Shown here in pieces: positions 43,363 to 52,603 of a stretch of 52,783 bases of DNA. The position numbers and the translations under genes were made by a program. The notes beneath the pieces are model-generated. The model was not told the DNA's origin and did no database searches. It was given only the letters and a program-made list of their open reading frames with translations. Each line of letters opens with the position of its first letter. The stretch's first letter is position 1. This stretch comes from Roseococcus thiosulfatophilus (GTDB lineage: Bacteria > Pseudomonadota > Alphaproteobacteria > Acetobacterales > Acetobacteraceae). The stretch covers positions 1 through 52,783 of the forward strand of contig NZ_JAFFQY010000009.1 in NCBI RefSeq assembly GCF_017311575.1, written 5' to 3'.

Positions 43363-43836
43363 CTACAGGGATTCTTGGGCCCGCGCGATGAGGCTTTCCA
43401 GCGGTTCGGCCACGTCCAGCACCAGCGGGTCTTCCTCCGCGCCGGGGGGTTCGAGGGTGGCGAACTGGCTGGCCATCAGGCTGGCCGGCATGAAATGGCC
43501 GGGGCGGGCGGCCTGACGCGCGGCGATCAGCGCCGGCGCGCCTTCCAGGTAGATGAGGCGCAGCCCCGGCGCGGCCTGGCGCAGCCGGTCGCGATAGGCG
43601 CGCTTGAGCGCCGAGCACGCCACCACGCCGGGTTGCGCCGCCAGCCAGGCGCCCAGCGCGTCCAGCCAGGGCCAGCGGTCCTCATCCGTCAGCGGCGTGC
43701 CGGCCTGCATCTTCTGGATGTTGGCGGGCGGGTGGAAAGCGTCGGCATCGGCGAAGGGGAGGGAGAGGGCCTTGGCGAGCGCCGCGCCGAAGCTGGACTT
43801 GCCGGAGCCGGAGACGCCCATGACGAGCAGGCGCAT
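43363..43836 (-). CDS. gntK: Gluconokinase
   Basis: This 157-residue kinase phosphorylates gluconate to 6-phosphogluconate. It has the P-loop GVSGSGKSS, the substrate loop [20 protein letters not shown] and the [14 protein letters not shown] segment typical of GntK. ATG 43836 is preferred; GTG 43845 is possible. It lies 111 bp downstream of the 6-phosphogluconate dehydrogenase gene, so the two give a direct route from gluconate to ribulose-5-phosphate. Confidence 0.95.
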   Translation of the reverse strand: MRLLVMGVSGSGKSSFGAALAKALSLPFADADAFHPPANIQKMQAGTPLTDEDRWPWLDALGAWLAAQPGVVACSALKRAYRDRLRQAAPGLRLIYLEGAPALIAARQAARPGHFMPASLMASQFATLEPPGAEEDPLVLDVAEPLESLIARAQESL

Positions 43837-43947
43837 CAGCGGCACCCGCCGGCGAGGCGTGCGGATGATGTGCTCATCCTTGCGTCACCCTCAGAGGATG
43901 CGGCCGCACGGCGGCCGCCGCGCCCGGACCAACCGCCGTCCACGTCG

Positions 43948-44946
43948 CTACTCCCGCGGCGCGGAAGCCAAGCCGCCGGAGGCGGCGCCCGGCGTCTGAG
44001 GGCTTTCCAAATGCCCGCCGAAGCCCTTCCGCATCGCGCTCAACGCCTTGTCGGCGAAATTCTCCTCGCCGCGGCTGCGGAAGCGGGCGAAGAGGCTGGC
44101 GGCCAGCACCGGCACGGGCACGCCATTTTCCACCGCCGTGTCCACCGTCCAGCGCCCCTCGCCGCTGTCGCCCACATGGCCGGAATAGGTGGACAAAGCC
44201 GGATCCTGCGCCAGCGCCTGGGCTGTCAGGTCCAATAGCCAGGACGCCACGACGCTGCCGCGGCGCCAGGCCTCCGTCACATCCTCCAGCGCGAAGTCGA
44301 GCGGCGCGGGGGCGCGGCGCAGCAGGTCCAGCCCCTCGGCCATGGCCTGCATCATCCCGTATTCGATCCCGTTATGGACCATCTTGGCGTAGTGCCCGGC
44401 GCCGTTCGGCCCGCAATGCACGTAGCCGCGCGGCGGGCGCGGATCGCCGGCGCGGCCGGGGGTGGGCGAGGCGGCCGCTTCGCCGGGGGCGAGAGCCGCG
44501 AAGAGGGCGTCCAGCCGCGCCACCACCTCGGCCTCGCCGCCGATCATCAGGCAATAGCCGCGCTCCAGCCCCCAGACGCCGCCCGAGGTGCCGATGTCCA
44601 GGTAATGCAGCCCATGGGCGCGCGCCTCGGCGGCGCGGCGGGCGCTGTCCTTCCAGAAGGAATTGCCGCCCTCGATCAGCACATCGCCGGGCGAGAGCAG
44701 GGTATGGAATTCGCGCAGCGCGGCCTCGGTAGGCTCGCCCGCCGGCAGCATCACCCAGACGAGGCGCGGCGCGGGCAGGGCGGCAACCAGCGCGGCCAGG
44801 CTGTCGGCGCCCGCCGCGCCCTCGGCCACCAGCGCCGCCACCGCCGCCGCGTCACGGTCGAAGCCCGCGCCCGGGATGCCCGCGCGCATGGCCCGCCGCA
44901 GAAGGTTGGCCCCCATCCGTCCCAAACCGACCATTCCCAGGCGCAT
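43948..44946 (-). CDS. gnd: 6-phosphogluconate dehydrogenase, decarboxylating (short GndA type)
   Basis: This 332-residue enzyme oxidatively decarboxylates 6-phosphogluconate. The nucleotide motif GLGRMGANL, the GTSGGVWGLERGYCLMIGG segment and the catalytic-Lys motif GAGHYAKMVHNGIEYGMMQ are intact. The length is that of the short NAD-preferring YqeC/GntZ class rather than the 470-residue class. ATG 44946 follows AGGGGGAA. A roughly 15-residue Ala/Gly/Pro insertion (EAAASPTPGRAGDPRPP) near residue 175 is a minor oddity. It is divergent from the PLP lyase gene, with 56 bp between starts. Confidence 0.93.
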   Translation of the reverse strand: MRLGMVGLGRMGANLLRRAMRAGIPGAGFDRDAAAVAALVAEGAAGADSLAALVAALPAPRLVWVMLPAGEPTEAALREFHTLLSPGDVLIEGGNSFWKDSARRAAEARAHGLHYLDIGTSGGVWGLERGYCLMIGGEAEVVARLDALFAALAPGEAAASPTPGRAGDPRPPRGYVHCGPNGAGHYAKMVHNGIEYGMMQAMAEGLDLLRRAPAPLDFALEDVTEAWRRGSVVASWLLDLTAQALAQDPALSTYSGHVGDSGEGRWTVDTAVENGVPVPVLAASLFARFRSRGEENFADKALSAMRKGFGGHLESPQTPGAASGGLASAPRE

Positions 44947-45002
44947 CGCGCTTCCCCCTCTGATCCCGCCATGATGTGATGCCCGAAACACGGAGGAAAG
45001 CC

Positions 45003-46229
45003 ATGCGTGCATTGCCCGCCCAAGGCCAGGACTGGCCCGCCCTCAAGCAGGCGCTGCTCGACGCCAAGACGCGCGACTATTCCTGGAAGCGCGGCCGCAT
45101 GGCGGTCTTCTTCTACTACCTGGACGAGGCGCTGGAGCGCATCCAGCAGGAGGCCTACATGACCTTCTGGACCGAGAACAATCTCGGCCAGCGGGCCTTT
45201 CCCTCCCTGGCGAAGCTGGAGGGCGAGGTGGTGGAGATGGCGCTCTCCCTCATGCACGCGCCCGAGGGCGCGGCGGGCAGCTTCACCTCCGGCGGCAGCG
45301 AGAGCATTTTTCTGGCCATGCTGGCGGCGCGCGAAAGGGCGGGCAAGGCCAGGCCCAACATCGTGATGCCCGACACCGCGCACCTCACCTTCGACCGCGC
45401 CTGCTGGTATCTCGGCATCGAGCCGCGGCGCGTGAAGGTGGACCATGAGCGCCTGAGCGACGTGGCCGCCATGGCGGCGGCGGTGGATGAGGGGACCATC
45501 GCGCTGGTGGGCTCCGCGCCCAACTACCCCTTCGGCGGCGTGGACCGCATCGCGGCCCTGGGCGAGCTGGCGGAGCAGCACGGGCTCTGGCTGCATGTGG
45601 ATGCCTGCGTGGGCGGCTTCCTCAACCCCTTCCTGTCGAAGCTGGGCGTCGAGCTGCCGGAATGGGATTTCCGCGTGCCCGGCGTCACCTCCATCAGCGC
45701 GGACATCCACAAGCACGGCATGGCGCCCAAGGGCGCCTCGCTGCTGCTGGTGCGGGACGCGGCCCTGCGCCAGCACCACCGTTTCGAGAGCAGCGCCTGG
45801 GCGCGCGGCACCTATGCCGCCTACACCTTCCAGGGCACGCGGCCGGGGGGCGCGGTGGCGGCGGCCTGGGCGGTGATGATGCATCTGGGCGAGGCCGGCT
45901 ACCTCGACTGCGCGCGGCGCATCATGGCCGCGCGCGCCACCATCGCGGCCGGCATCGCGGAGCATGCGGGGCTGGAGGTGCTGCCGGGGAACCACGCGCT
46001 GCTGGTCTATCGCAGCACGGACCCTGGCCTGCCCATCGGGCGCATCGCCACCGCGCTGGATGCGCGCGGCTGGCTGGTGTCCCGCCAGGCGGAGCCGGAC
46101 GGCATCCACCTGCACCTCAACCCGCTGCATGCCGAGGTGGCGGAGGAATACCTGGCCGACCTCCGCGCCGCCGTCGCTGAAGCGCGGGAAGGGGCGGCGC
46201 CGGAGATGGCCGCGGGCCGCGCCTATTGA
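45003..46229 (+). CDS. PLP-dependent lyase, sphingosine-1-phosphate lyase-like (group II decarboxylase fold)
   Basis: This 408-residue enzyme resembles Dpl1/SPL family members: [13 protein letters not shown] at the phosphate-binding loop, HVDACVGGF with Asp200 against the pyridine nitrogen, and Lys237 in [13 protein letters not shown] forming the PLP Schiff base. Related bacterial proteins act on sphingoid phosphates or amino acids; which one cannot be read here. ATG 45003 follows GGAGGAAA. The stop overlaps the next gene (TTGA). Confidence 0.85.
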   Translation: MRALPAQGQDWPALKQALLDAKTRDYSWKRGRMAVFFYYLDEALERIQQEAYMTFWTENNLGQRAFPSLAKLEGEVVEMALSLMHAPEGAAGSFTSGGSESIFLAMLAARERAGKARPNIVMPDTAHLTFDRACWYLGIEPRRVKVDHERLSDVAAMAAAVDEGTIALVGSAPNYPFGGVDRIAALGELAEQHGLWLHVDACVGGFLNPFLSKLGVELPEWDFRVPGVTSISADIHKHGMAPKGASLLLVRDAALRQHHRFESSAWARGTYAAYTFQGTRPGGAVAAAWAVMMHLGEAGYLDCARRIMAARATIAAGIAEHAGLEVLPGNHALLVYRSTDPGLPIGRIATALDARGWLVSRQAEPDGIHLHLNPLHAEVAEEYLADLRAAVAEAREGAAPEMAAGRAY

Positions 46230-47272
46230 GGCTGGACGTCCTCGTCATCGGGGACGGGCAGGCCGGGCTGGCGGCGGGGTATTTCCTCTGCCGCACCGGG
46301 CTGGTCTTCGAGATCTGGGACGCGGGCGAAACGCCAGGCGGCGCCTGGCCGCGCGCCTGGGATTCCATGACGCTGTTCTCGCCCGCCGCGCATTCCTCGC
46401 TGCCTGGCTGGCCCATGCCGGCGCCGGAGGGCGGCGGATATCCGCCGCGCGATGCGGTGGTCGCCTACCTCGCGGCCTGTGAGGCGCGCTACGCCCTGCC
46501 GGTGCGCCGCCCGCGCCGCGTGACGGCGGTGCGCGCCGGCACGGAGGCGCTGGTGGTGGAGGCCGAGGGCGCCACGGCCCAGGCCCGCCACGTCATCAGC
46601 GCCACCGGCACCTGGGCCGCGCCCTTCATCCCGGAGGTGCCCGGCCGCGCGGAGTTCCGGGGCGTGCAGCTCCATTCCGCCCGGTATCGCCGGCCGGAGG
46701 CCTTCGCCGGGCAATCCGTGCTGGTGGTGGGCGGCGGCAATTCCGGCGCGCAGATCCTGGCCGAGGTCTCGCGCCACGCCGCAAGCTGCACCTGGATCAC
46801 GGAACGCGAGCCCGTCTTCCTGCCCGACGACGTGGACGGGCGCGTGCTGTTCGAACGCGCCACCGCCCGCTGGCAGGCCGAGCGCGAGGGCAGGCCGCCG
46901 CCGCGGCAGCTGGGCGGCCTGGGCAACATCGTGGCCGTGCCGCCGGTGCGCGAGGCAAGGGCGCGCGGCGTCCTCGTCGCCCGCCCGCCCTTCGCGCGGC
47001 TGGAGGCCGACGCGGCGGTATGGCCCGATGGCACGCGCATCCCGGCCGACGCCATCATCTGGTGCACCGGCTTCCGCCCCGCCCTCTCGCACCTGGCGCC
47101 GCTGGGCGTGGTCGAGGCGGATGGGCTGGTGCGGGTGGACGAGGATGGCCGCAGCCTGCGCGAGGCGCGCCTCTGGCTGCTGGGCTATGGCGATTGGACG
47201 GGCATGGCCTCCGCCACGCTGGCCGGTGTCACGCGCGCGGCGCGGGCGGTGGCGCGCGGGGTCACGGGGTGA
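46226..47272 (+). CDS. FAD-dependent NAD(P)H monooxygenase, ArsO-like
   Basis: This 348-residue flavoprotein has FAD and NADPH dinucleotide folds: [15 protein letters not shown] at the N-terminus and [17 protein letters not shown] near residue 170. The segments [20 protein letters not shown] and SLPGWPMP match ArsO-type monooxygenases, which are often linked to arsenic genes but are not so here. The TTG start at 46226 overlaps the PLP-lyase stop by TTGA, so the two are likely co-translated. The substrate is unknown. Confidence 0.82.
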   Translation: MRLDVLVIGDGQAGLAAGYFLCRTGLVFEIWDAGETPGGAWPRAWDSMTLFSPAAHSSLPGWPMPAPEGGGYPPRDAVVAYLAACEARYALPVRRPRRVTAVRAGTEALVVEAEGATAQARHVISATGTWAAPFIPEVPGRAEFRGVQLHSARYRRPEAFAGQSVLVVGGGNSGAQILAEVSRHAASCTWITEREPVFLPDDVDGRVLFERATARWQAEREGRPPPRQLGGLGNIVAVPPVREARARGVLVARPPFARLEADAAVWPDGTRIPADAIIWCTGFRPALSHLAPLGVVEADGLVRVDEDGRSLREARLWLLGYGDWTGMASATLAGVTRAARAVARGVTG

Positions 47273-47356
47273 TGTCATGCGCCGGGCATGCGGCTGTCAT
47301 CGTCGCGTCACGCGCGACGCCTAGACATCCGGAGGAATTCTCGTGAAGGGCCAGCC

Positions 47357-47905
47357 ATGACCGACATCGCCAGCGACATCCAGCGCCTGCTCGAACACAA
47401 GGCCAATGGCGCCTATGGCCTCAGCGGCGTGAACCAGCAGCAGCACGCGCTCCAGGCCGCCTGGCTGGCCGAGCGCGAGGGCCACCCCGAGGCGCTGGTC
47501 GTCGCCGCCCTGCTGCACGACATCGGCCACATGGTGCATCATCTGGGCGAGAACCCCGCCGCGCGCGGCATTGATGACCGGCATGAGGAGGTAGGGCAGG
47601 AATTCCTGTCCGCGCATTTCGGGCCGGAGGTGACCGAGCCGGTGCGGCTGCACGTCGCCGCCAAGCGCTACCTCTGTGCCAAGGAGGCGGATTACTTCGC
47701 CAAGCTCGCCCCCGACAGCGTCCGCAGCCTGGAATTGCAGGGTGGCCCCATGTCGGCGGAGGAGGTCGCGGCATTCGAGGCCCTGCCGCAATACGCCGAG
47801 GCCGTGCAGCTGCGCCGCTATGATGAGCAGGCGAAGGTGAAGGGCCTTGAGACGCCGCCGGTGTCGCACTTCATGCCGGCGGTGCGGCGCTGCCTGCGCG
47901 CGTAA
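47357..47905 (+). CDS. HD-domain protein of the PhnZ/TmpB phosphonate oxygenase type
   Basis: This 182-residue HD protein has HALQAAWLAE, the metal pair in LLHDIGHMVH, then the RHEEVGQEFL, HVAAKRYL and LELQGGPM motifs, which are shared with PhnZ and TmpB. Those are mixed-valent di-iron oxygenases that break phosphonates. In them a lid Tyr-x-x-Glu sits near residue 25; here the sequence is AYGLSGVNQ, with the Glu not evident. Function may therefore differ. The start is ATG 47357. No phosphonate genes are nearby. Confidence 0.8.
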   Translation: MTDIASDIQRLLEHKANGAYGLSGVNQQQHALQAAWLAEREGHPEALVVAALLHDIGHMVHHLGENPAARGIDDRHEEVGQEFLSAHFGPEVTEPVRLHVAAKRYLCAKEADYFAKLAPDSVRSLELQGGPMSAEEVAAFEALPQYAEAVQLRRYDEQAKVKGLETPPVSHFMPAVRRCLRA

Positions 47906-47941
47906 GCCTTCCTTCACCACCGGCGCGCGCATGCTGCGGCG

Positions 47942-48232
47942 ATGCGCACCCTTCTCCTGCTGCTTCTCGCCACCCCGGCCCTGGCCCAGCCCGTCTGCGA
48001 CGCGGCGCGGCTTGGCACCGTCTCCTGCCAGGCCGGGCGCATGTGCGAATGCCGCTTCGAGCGCGGCGGCAGCCTGACCGGCCTGCCGGACGGGTATCGG
48101 TGGGATTGCGGCGCGCTGCGCCCCAGCTGCCCCAGCCAGGAACTCCGCCCGCAAGGCGCCTGGCCGCCCTACATGCCCCCGCCGCAGATCCTGCTGGAGC
48201 GGCAGATCAATCCGCCACGCCCGCGTTATTGA
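47942..48232 (+). CDS. Small secreted cysteine-containing protein, function unknown
   Basis: This 96-residue protein has a clear signal peptide (RTLLLLLLATPALAQ) and a mature part with 6 cysteines (VCDAA, SCQAG, MCECRF, WDCG, PSCPS) and a Pro-rich tail. It may be a small disulfide-rich periplasmic protein. No family was recognised. It lies 36 bp after the HD gene and converges on the ATPase gene. Confidence 0.6.
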   Translation: MRTLLLLLLATPALAQPVCDAARLGTVSCQAGRMCECRFERGGSLTGLPDGYRWDCGALRPSCPSQELRPQGAWPPYMPPPQILLERQINPPRPRY

Positions 48233-48242
48233 GGCGCAAGGT

Positions 48243-50885
48243 TCACCGCCCCGGCCGCAGCCGCTTCTCCGCCTCCACCACCAGCAGCAGGGCCACGCCC
48301 AGCCCCAGCACGATGGCGCCCTCGCGCCAGCCCAGCGGCGCCGTCTCGAACAGGAGTTGGAAGGGCGGCAGGTAGGTCAGCGCCAGCTGCGCGGTGATGG
48401 CCGTGGCCAGCCCGACCAGCACCGCCGGCGTGCCCACCACGCCCACCCAGGTCAGCGAGGAGCCATGCACGTAGCGGACGCTGAACAGGTAGGCGATCTG
48501 CATGACCACGATGCCGTTCACCACCATGGTGCGCGCCACCTCCAGCGGCAGCCCCTGGTTCTCCGCCCAGAAGAACACGCCGAAGGCGCCACCCGCCATG
48601 ACGAAGGCGGTGAAGACGATGCGCCACGCCAACTCGCCCGTCAGCAGGGGTTCGCCGCGCGGGCGGGGCGGGCGGCGCATGGTGCCCGGCTCGGTCGGCT
48701 CGAAGGCGAGCGGCGTGCCCAGCGCGACGGCGCAGATCATGTTCACCCACAGGATCTGCACGGGCGTGATGGGCAGCGTCAGCCCCACCGCGATGGCGGC
48801 CAGGATGGTCATGGCCTGGCCGCCATTGGTCGGCAGCGTCCAGCGGATCACCTTGCGGATGTTGTCATAGACCGTCCGCCCCTCGCGCACCGCGGCCACG
48901 ATGGAGGCGAAGTTGTCGTCGGCCAGCACCATGTCGGCGGCCTGCTTGGCGGCTTCGGTGCCCTTGGCCCCCATGGCGACGCCCACATCGGCGCGCTTCA
49001 GCGCCGGCGCGTCATTCACGCCATCGCCCGTCATGGCCACCGTCAGCCCCTCGGCCTGGAGGGCGGTGACGAGGCGCAATTTGTGCTCGGGCGTGGTGCG
49101 GGCGAAGACCGTGACGCGGCTTGCGGCGTCGCGCAGTCCGGCTTCGTCCAGCGCGTCCAGCTCCTGGCCGGTCATCGCCACCGGGTCTTCCGCCAAGCCC
49201 AGCTGCCGGGCGATCTCGCGCGCGGTGGCCGCATGGTCGCCCGTGATCATCACCACGCGGATGCCGGCGGCGCGGGCGTCGCGCACCGCCTCCAGCGCCT
49301 CCGGGCGGGGCGGGTCCATGAAGCCCACCAGGCCCAGCAGGCGCGCCCCGCCGGGGAGCGCATCGGGCGCCGGCAGGCCGCCGGCGGGCACGGGCAGGGC
49401 GGCGAAGGCCAGCACGCGCTGGCCCCGTGCGGCCAGGGCCTCGGCGCGGGCGTGCCAGTCCGTGCCATCCGGCGCGCAGAGGTCCAGCACGCGTTCGGGC
49501 GCGCCCTTCAGGTAGGCCATGTCGGCGCCCTCATGCAGCGTCGCCATGAAGCGGTGGGCGCTGTCGAAGGGGATTTCGTCCAGGCGGGGGCGGACGGCGC
49601 GCTCGGGCTCCGGGTCGAGGCCGGCGCGATGGGCCAGGGCCAGCAGCGCGCCCTCCATCGGGTCGCCCTCCACGCGCCAGGCGCCGTCCACCGCGCGCAG
49701 TTCCGCGTCGTTGCAGAGCAGGCCGGCGCGGACCAGTTCCAGCAAATCCGGATGGTCGGCGGCCAGCACCGGCGCCGTGCCCTTCGTGACCTCGCCCGTG
49801 GGGGCGTAGCCGGTGCCCTGGGCCGCGTATTCGCCCTGGGGCGTGAGCAGGCTGGTCGCCACCATCTCGTTGCGCGTCAGCGTGCCGGTCTTGTCGGTGC
49901 AGATGACGGCGACGGCGCCCAGCGTCTCCACCGCCGGCAATTGCCGGATGATGGCCTGCCGCCCCGCCATGCGCCGCACGCCCAGCGCCAGCGTGATGGT
50001 CAGCATGGCCGGCAGGCCCTCGGGGATGGCCGCCACCGCCATGCCCACCACGGCCATGAAGCTTTCCTGCAGCGTCTGCGCGCGCACCAGCATGGCGAAG
50101 GCCAGCAGCGCCGCCGACAGCGCCAGGATGACCGCCGTCACCTGCCGCGCGAAGCGCGACATCTGCCGCAGCAGCGGCGTCTGCAGCGTGTCCACCTGGC
50201 CCAGTAGCGCGCTGATGCGGCCGAGCTCCGTGCCCGATCCGGTGGCCACCACGACGCCCATGCCCGCGCCGGCGGCGACCAGCGTGCCGGACCAGGCCAT
50301 GCAGTTCCGCTCGGCCAGGGGTGTCTCGGGGGCGAGGGGCGCCACATCCTTGTCCACCGGCACGGATTCACCGGTCAGCGCGGCCTCGTCCAGGCGCAGG
50401 CTTTTCGCGCGCAGCAGCCGCAAATCGGCCGGCACGCGGTCCCCGGCCTCCAGCAGCACCAGGTCGCCGGGGACGATCTCGGCCGCCGGCACGCGCTGGC
50501 GCGCGCCGTCGCGCAGCACCTGGGCCGTGGGGTCTATCATGCGACGGATGGCGTCCAGCGCGCGGGCGGCCTTGCCCTCCTGCACGAAGCCGATGGTGGC
50601 GTTGATCAGCACCACGCCCAGGATCACCGCCGCATCCAGAAAATGGCCCAGCACCAGGGCCAGCGCGGCCGCGCCCAGCAGCACATAGATCAGCGCGTCA
50701 TGGAATTGCAGGGCGAAGCGGTGCAGCGCGCCGCGGCCCGGCGCCTCGGGCAACAAATTGGGGCCGTGGCGCGACAGGCGCTCGGCCGCCTCCCGCGCGG
50801 CGAGGCCCTGGCGGGTGGTGGCCTGGGCGCGCAGCGCCGCCTCGGCCGTCAGGGCATGGGGGGGCGGGGTGTTTTCATCCGGCAT
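48243..50885 (-). CDS. P2-type cation-transporting ATPase (SERCA/PMR1-like)
   Basis: This 880-residue pump has an N-terminal cation-ATPase domain, the actuator TGES motif (LTGESVPVDKD), the PEGLP helix 4 motif of Ca2+/H+ P2 pumps, the phosphorylated Asp331 in ICTDKTGTLT, and the hinge GDGVNDAPALKRADVG. Helices 5-10 are complete. The ion cannot be set with certainty; Ca2+ or Mn2+ is typical for this group, and some are H+ pumps. It is 83 bp downstream of the PAS kinase gene on the same strand. Confidence 0.92.
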   Translation of the reverse strand: MPDENTPPPHALTAEAALRAQATTRQGLAAREAAERLSRHGPNLLPEAPGRGALHRFALQFHDALIYVLLGAAALALVLGHFLDAAVILGVVLINATIGFVQEGKAARALDAIRRMIDPTAQVLRDGARQRVPAAEIVPGDLVLLEAGDRVPADLRLLRAKSLRLDEAALTGESVPVDKDVAPLAPETPLAERNCMAWSGTLVAAGAGMGVVVATGSGTELGRISALLGQVDTLQTPLLRQMSRFARQVTAVILALSAALLAFAMLVRAQTLQESFMAVVGMAVAAIPEGLPAMLTITLALGVRRMAGRQAIIRQLPAVETLGAVAVICTDKTGTLTRNEMVATSLLTPQGEYAAQGTGYAPTGEVTKGTAPVLAADHPDLLELVRAGLLCNDAELRAVDGAWRVEGDPMEGALLALAHRAGLDPEPERAVRPRLDEIPFDSAHRFMATLHEGADMAYLKGAPERVLDLCAPDGTDWHARAEALAARGQRVLAFAALPVPAGGLPAPDALPGGARLLGLVGFMDPPRPEALEAVRDARAAGIRVVMITGDHAATAREIARQLGLAEDPVAMTGQELDALDEAGLRDAASRVTVFARTTPEHKLRLVTALQAEGLTVAMTGDGVNDAPALKRADVGVAMGAKGTEAAKQAADMVLADDNFASIVAAVREGRTVYDNIRKVIRWTLPTNGGQAMTILAAIAVGLTLPITPVQILWVNMICAVALGTPLAFEPTEPGTMRRPPRPRGEPLLTGELAWRIVFTAFVMAGGAFGVFFWAENQGLPLEVARTMVVNGIVVMQIAYLFSVRYVHGSSLTWVGVVGTPAVLVGLATAITAQLALTYLPPFQLLFETAPLGWREGAIVLGLGVALLLVVEAEKRLRPGR

Positions 50886-50968
50886 GGCAATCCCTTAGCC
50901 GGGCAGGGTTCGTCCGCCGTTGCGTCAGGTCAAGGCGCGGCGCCGGCAGACGGCCGGGGGAGGGAGCC

Positions 50969-52603
50969 CTATGCGGGCATGACCACCGGCGGCACCACCC
51001 TTTCGATGGCCGCGAAGTGCGAGATGGTACCGCGCCGGTCGCGCAGCGGCACGATCCGCATCTCGATCCAGTAGGGCACCCCGTCGCGCCGGTAGTTCAG
51101 CACGGTCGCCTGCGCGATGCGCCCCGCGCGCAGCTCCTCGCTGACCCGGCGCAGCACCTCCTGGTCCGTGCCGGGGCCTTGCAGCAGGCGCGGCGAGCGG
51201 CCCAGCACCTCCTCCGCCGGGTAGCCGGTCATCTCGGTGAAGGCGGGGTTCACATAGACGATGGTGGGGCCGGGCGTGTCGAGGTCGGCCGCGGTCACCA
51301 GGATGATGTCCTGCGTCGCGGCCATCACCTGATCCAGCGGGAAGCTGGCACGGGCCGGGGTGCCGGGCCGCGGCGCGGGCGGGGCATGGGCCGCGGGCGG
51401 CGGCGCGGCGTCGAACGCCATCGGCATGGCGAGGTGGAAGCCCGGCGCCGCGCCCTCGCGCCCAGCCTGGATCAGCAGCTGCCCGCCATGGCCGCGCAGC
51501 AACTCCCCGGCGGAAGCGACGGAAAGCCCCATGCCTTCCAGCCCGCGGGCATAGGTGTCGCGGTCGGCGCCGGCGAAGGGGGTGTCGAGGTCCGCCAGCA
51601 GGTCGGGCGGAAGGGTGAGGCCGGGGCAGGCCACATGGACGAAGGCGATGCCCTTTTCCGCCGCCACGCCCCATTCCATCGTCACCTGCCCGCCCTCGGG
51701 CATGTGGCGCAGCGCCTCGCGCAGCACGCCCAGCAGCGCCTGGCGCGCGGCGGCGGGATCGAGCGCGGCCGATGCCGCGCCCGCGGTGCCGCGCAGGGTC
51801 AGCCCCACGCCGCGCCGGGCGAAGGCGGGCTGGACCGTGCTGGCCACGTCGGAGACGGTCTTGCCCAGCAGCGTGGAGCGCCGCGGGCCCTGGGGGCGGG
51901 CGGCGGCGACCGAGGCCTGGGCGAAGTTGATCGCGTCATCCACCAGGCCCAGCAGGTGCTGGCCGGAGGCGCGGATATCCTCGATCCAGCTGAGCTCCTC
52001 CGCGCCGAGGCGCTTTCCCTCGGCCGCCGTGGCGGCCAGCAGCTCGGACAGGCCCAGGATGCCGTGGATGGGCGTCCGCAGCTCATGGCTCATGGCCGAA
52101 AGGAAGCGCGTCTTGGCGATGGCGGCCGCGCGCGCCCGTGCCTCGGCCTGGCGCTGGCCCGACGTGTCGAGCAGCAGGACGACCGCCCCCAGCAGCGCGC
52201 CCGCCGCGTCACGGAAGGGGCAGGCATGGGCGGAGAGGGGCAGCCGCGCGCCATCACGCCGGCGCACGACGATGTCCACGCCACGGATGGGCTGGCCCTC
52301 GGCCAGGGCCCGCGCCACGGGGTATTGCTCGGGTGCGAGAAGCTGGCCGTCGGCCGCGAAGATGGCCTCGCTGCCGCACCAGCGCGTGGCGCGCAGCGGG
52401 GGCGACCAGCCCCAGAGCTCCGCCGCCGCCGGGTTGTAGGCGGTGAGCCAGCCTTCGCGGTCGGTGGCGAAGAGCGGCTGGCTGATGGCGGCGAAGAGAT
52501 GCGCCAGTTGCGGCGCCAACTCCTGGTCGAAGCCGGGCCCCGAAGCGGCATCGCCACCCGGTGCGAGGTGGGTCGGGCAGGGAACCGGGGAGGCACACGA
52601 CAT
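50969..52603 (-). CDS. PAS-containing histidine kinase, ATPase domain degenerate
   Basis: This 544-residue soluble protein reads: PAS (about 30-150), HisKA dimer domain with His173 in MSHELRTP, HATPase_c-like domain (about 225-385), an Ala/Pro linker, and a second PAS (about 410-540). The N-box is altered: the usual NxxxN segment reads VLREALRHM, so the Mg-binding Asn is replaced. The second PAS has GRSPRLLQG where LOV domains have GxNCRFLQ, so the photoactive Cys is missing. No membrane helix or response regulator is present next to it. Confidence 0.85.
   Translation of the reverse strand: MSCASPVPCPTHLAPGGDAASGPGFDQELAPQLAHLFAAISQPLFATDREGWLTAYNPAAAELWGWSPPLRATRWCGSEAIFAADGQLLAPEQYPVARALAEGQPIRGVDIVVRRRDGARLPLSAHACPFRDAAGALLGAVVLLLDTSGQRQAEARARAAAIAKTRFLSAMSHELRTPIHGILGLSELLAATAAEGKRLGAEELSWIEDIRASGQHLLGLVDDAINFAQASVAAARPQGPRRSTLLGKTVSDVASTVQPAFARRGVGLTLRGTAGAASAALDPAAARQALLGVLREALRHMPEGGQVTMEWGVAAEKGIAFVHVACPGLTLPPDLLADLDTPFAGADRDTYARGLEGMGLSVASAGELLRGHGGQLLIQAGREGAAPGFHLAMPMAFDAAPPPAAHAPPAPRPGTPARASFPLDQVMAATQDIILVTAADLDTPGPTIVYVNPAFTEMTGYPAEEVLGRSPRLLQGPGTDQEVLRRVSEELRAGRIAQATVLNYRRDGVPYWIEMRIVPLRDRRGTISHFAAIERVVPPVVMPA

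Noticed and set aside
50969-52603. LOV photoreceptor
   Set aside because: The photoactive cysteine is replaced (GRSPRLLQG), so a light sensor cannot be supported.
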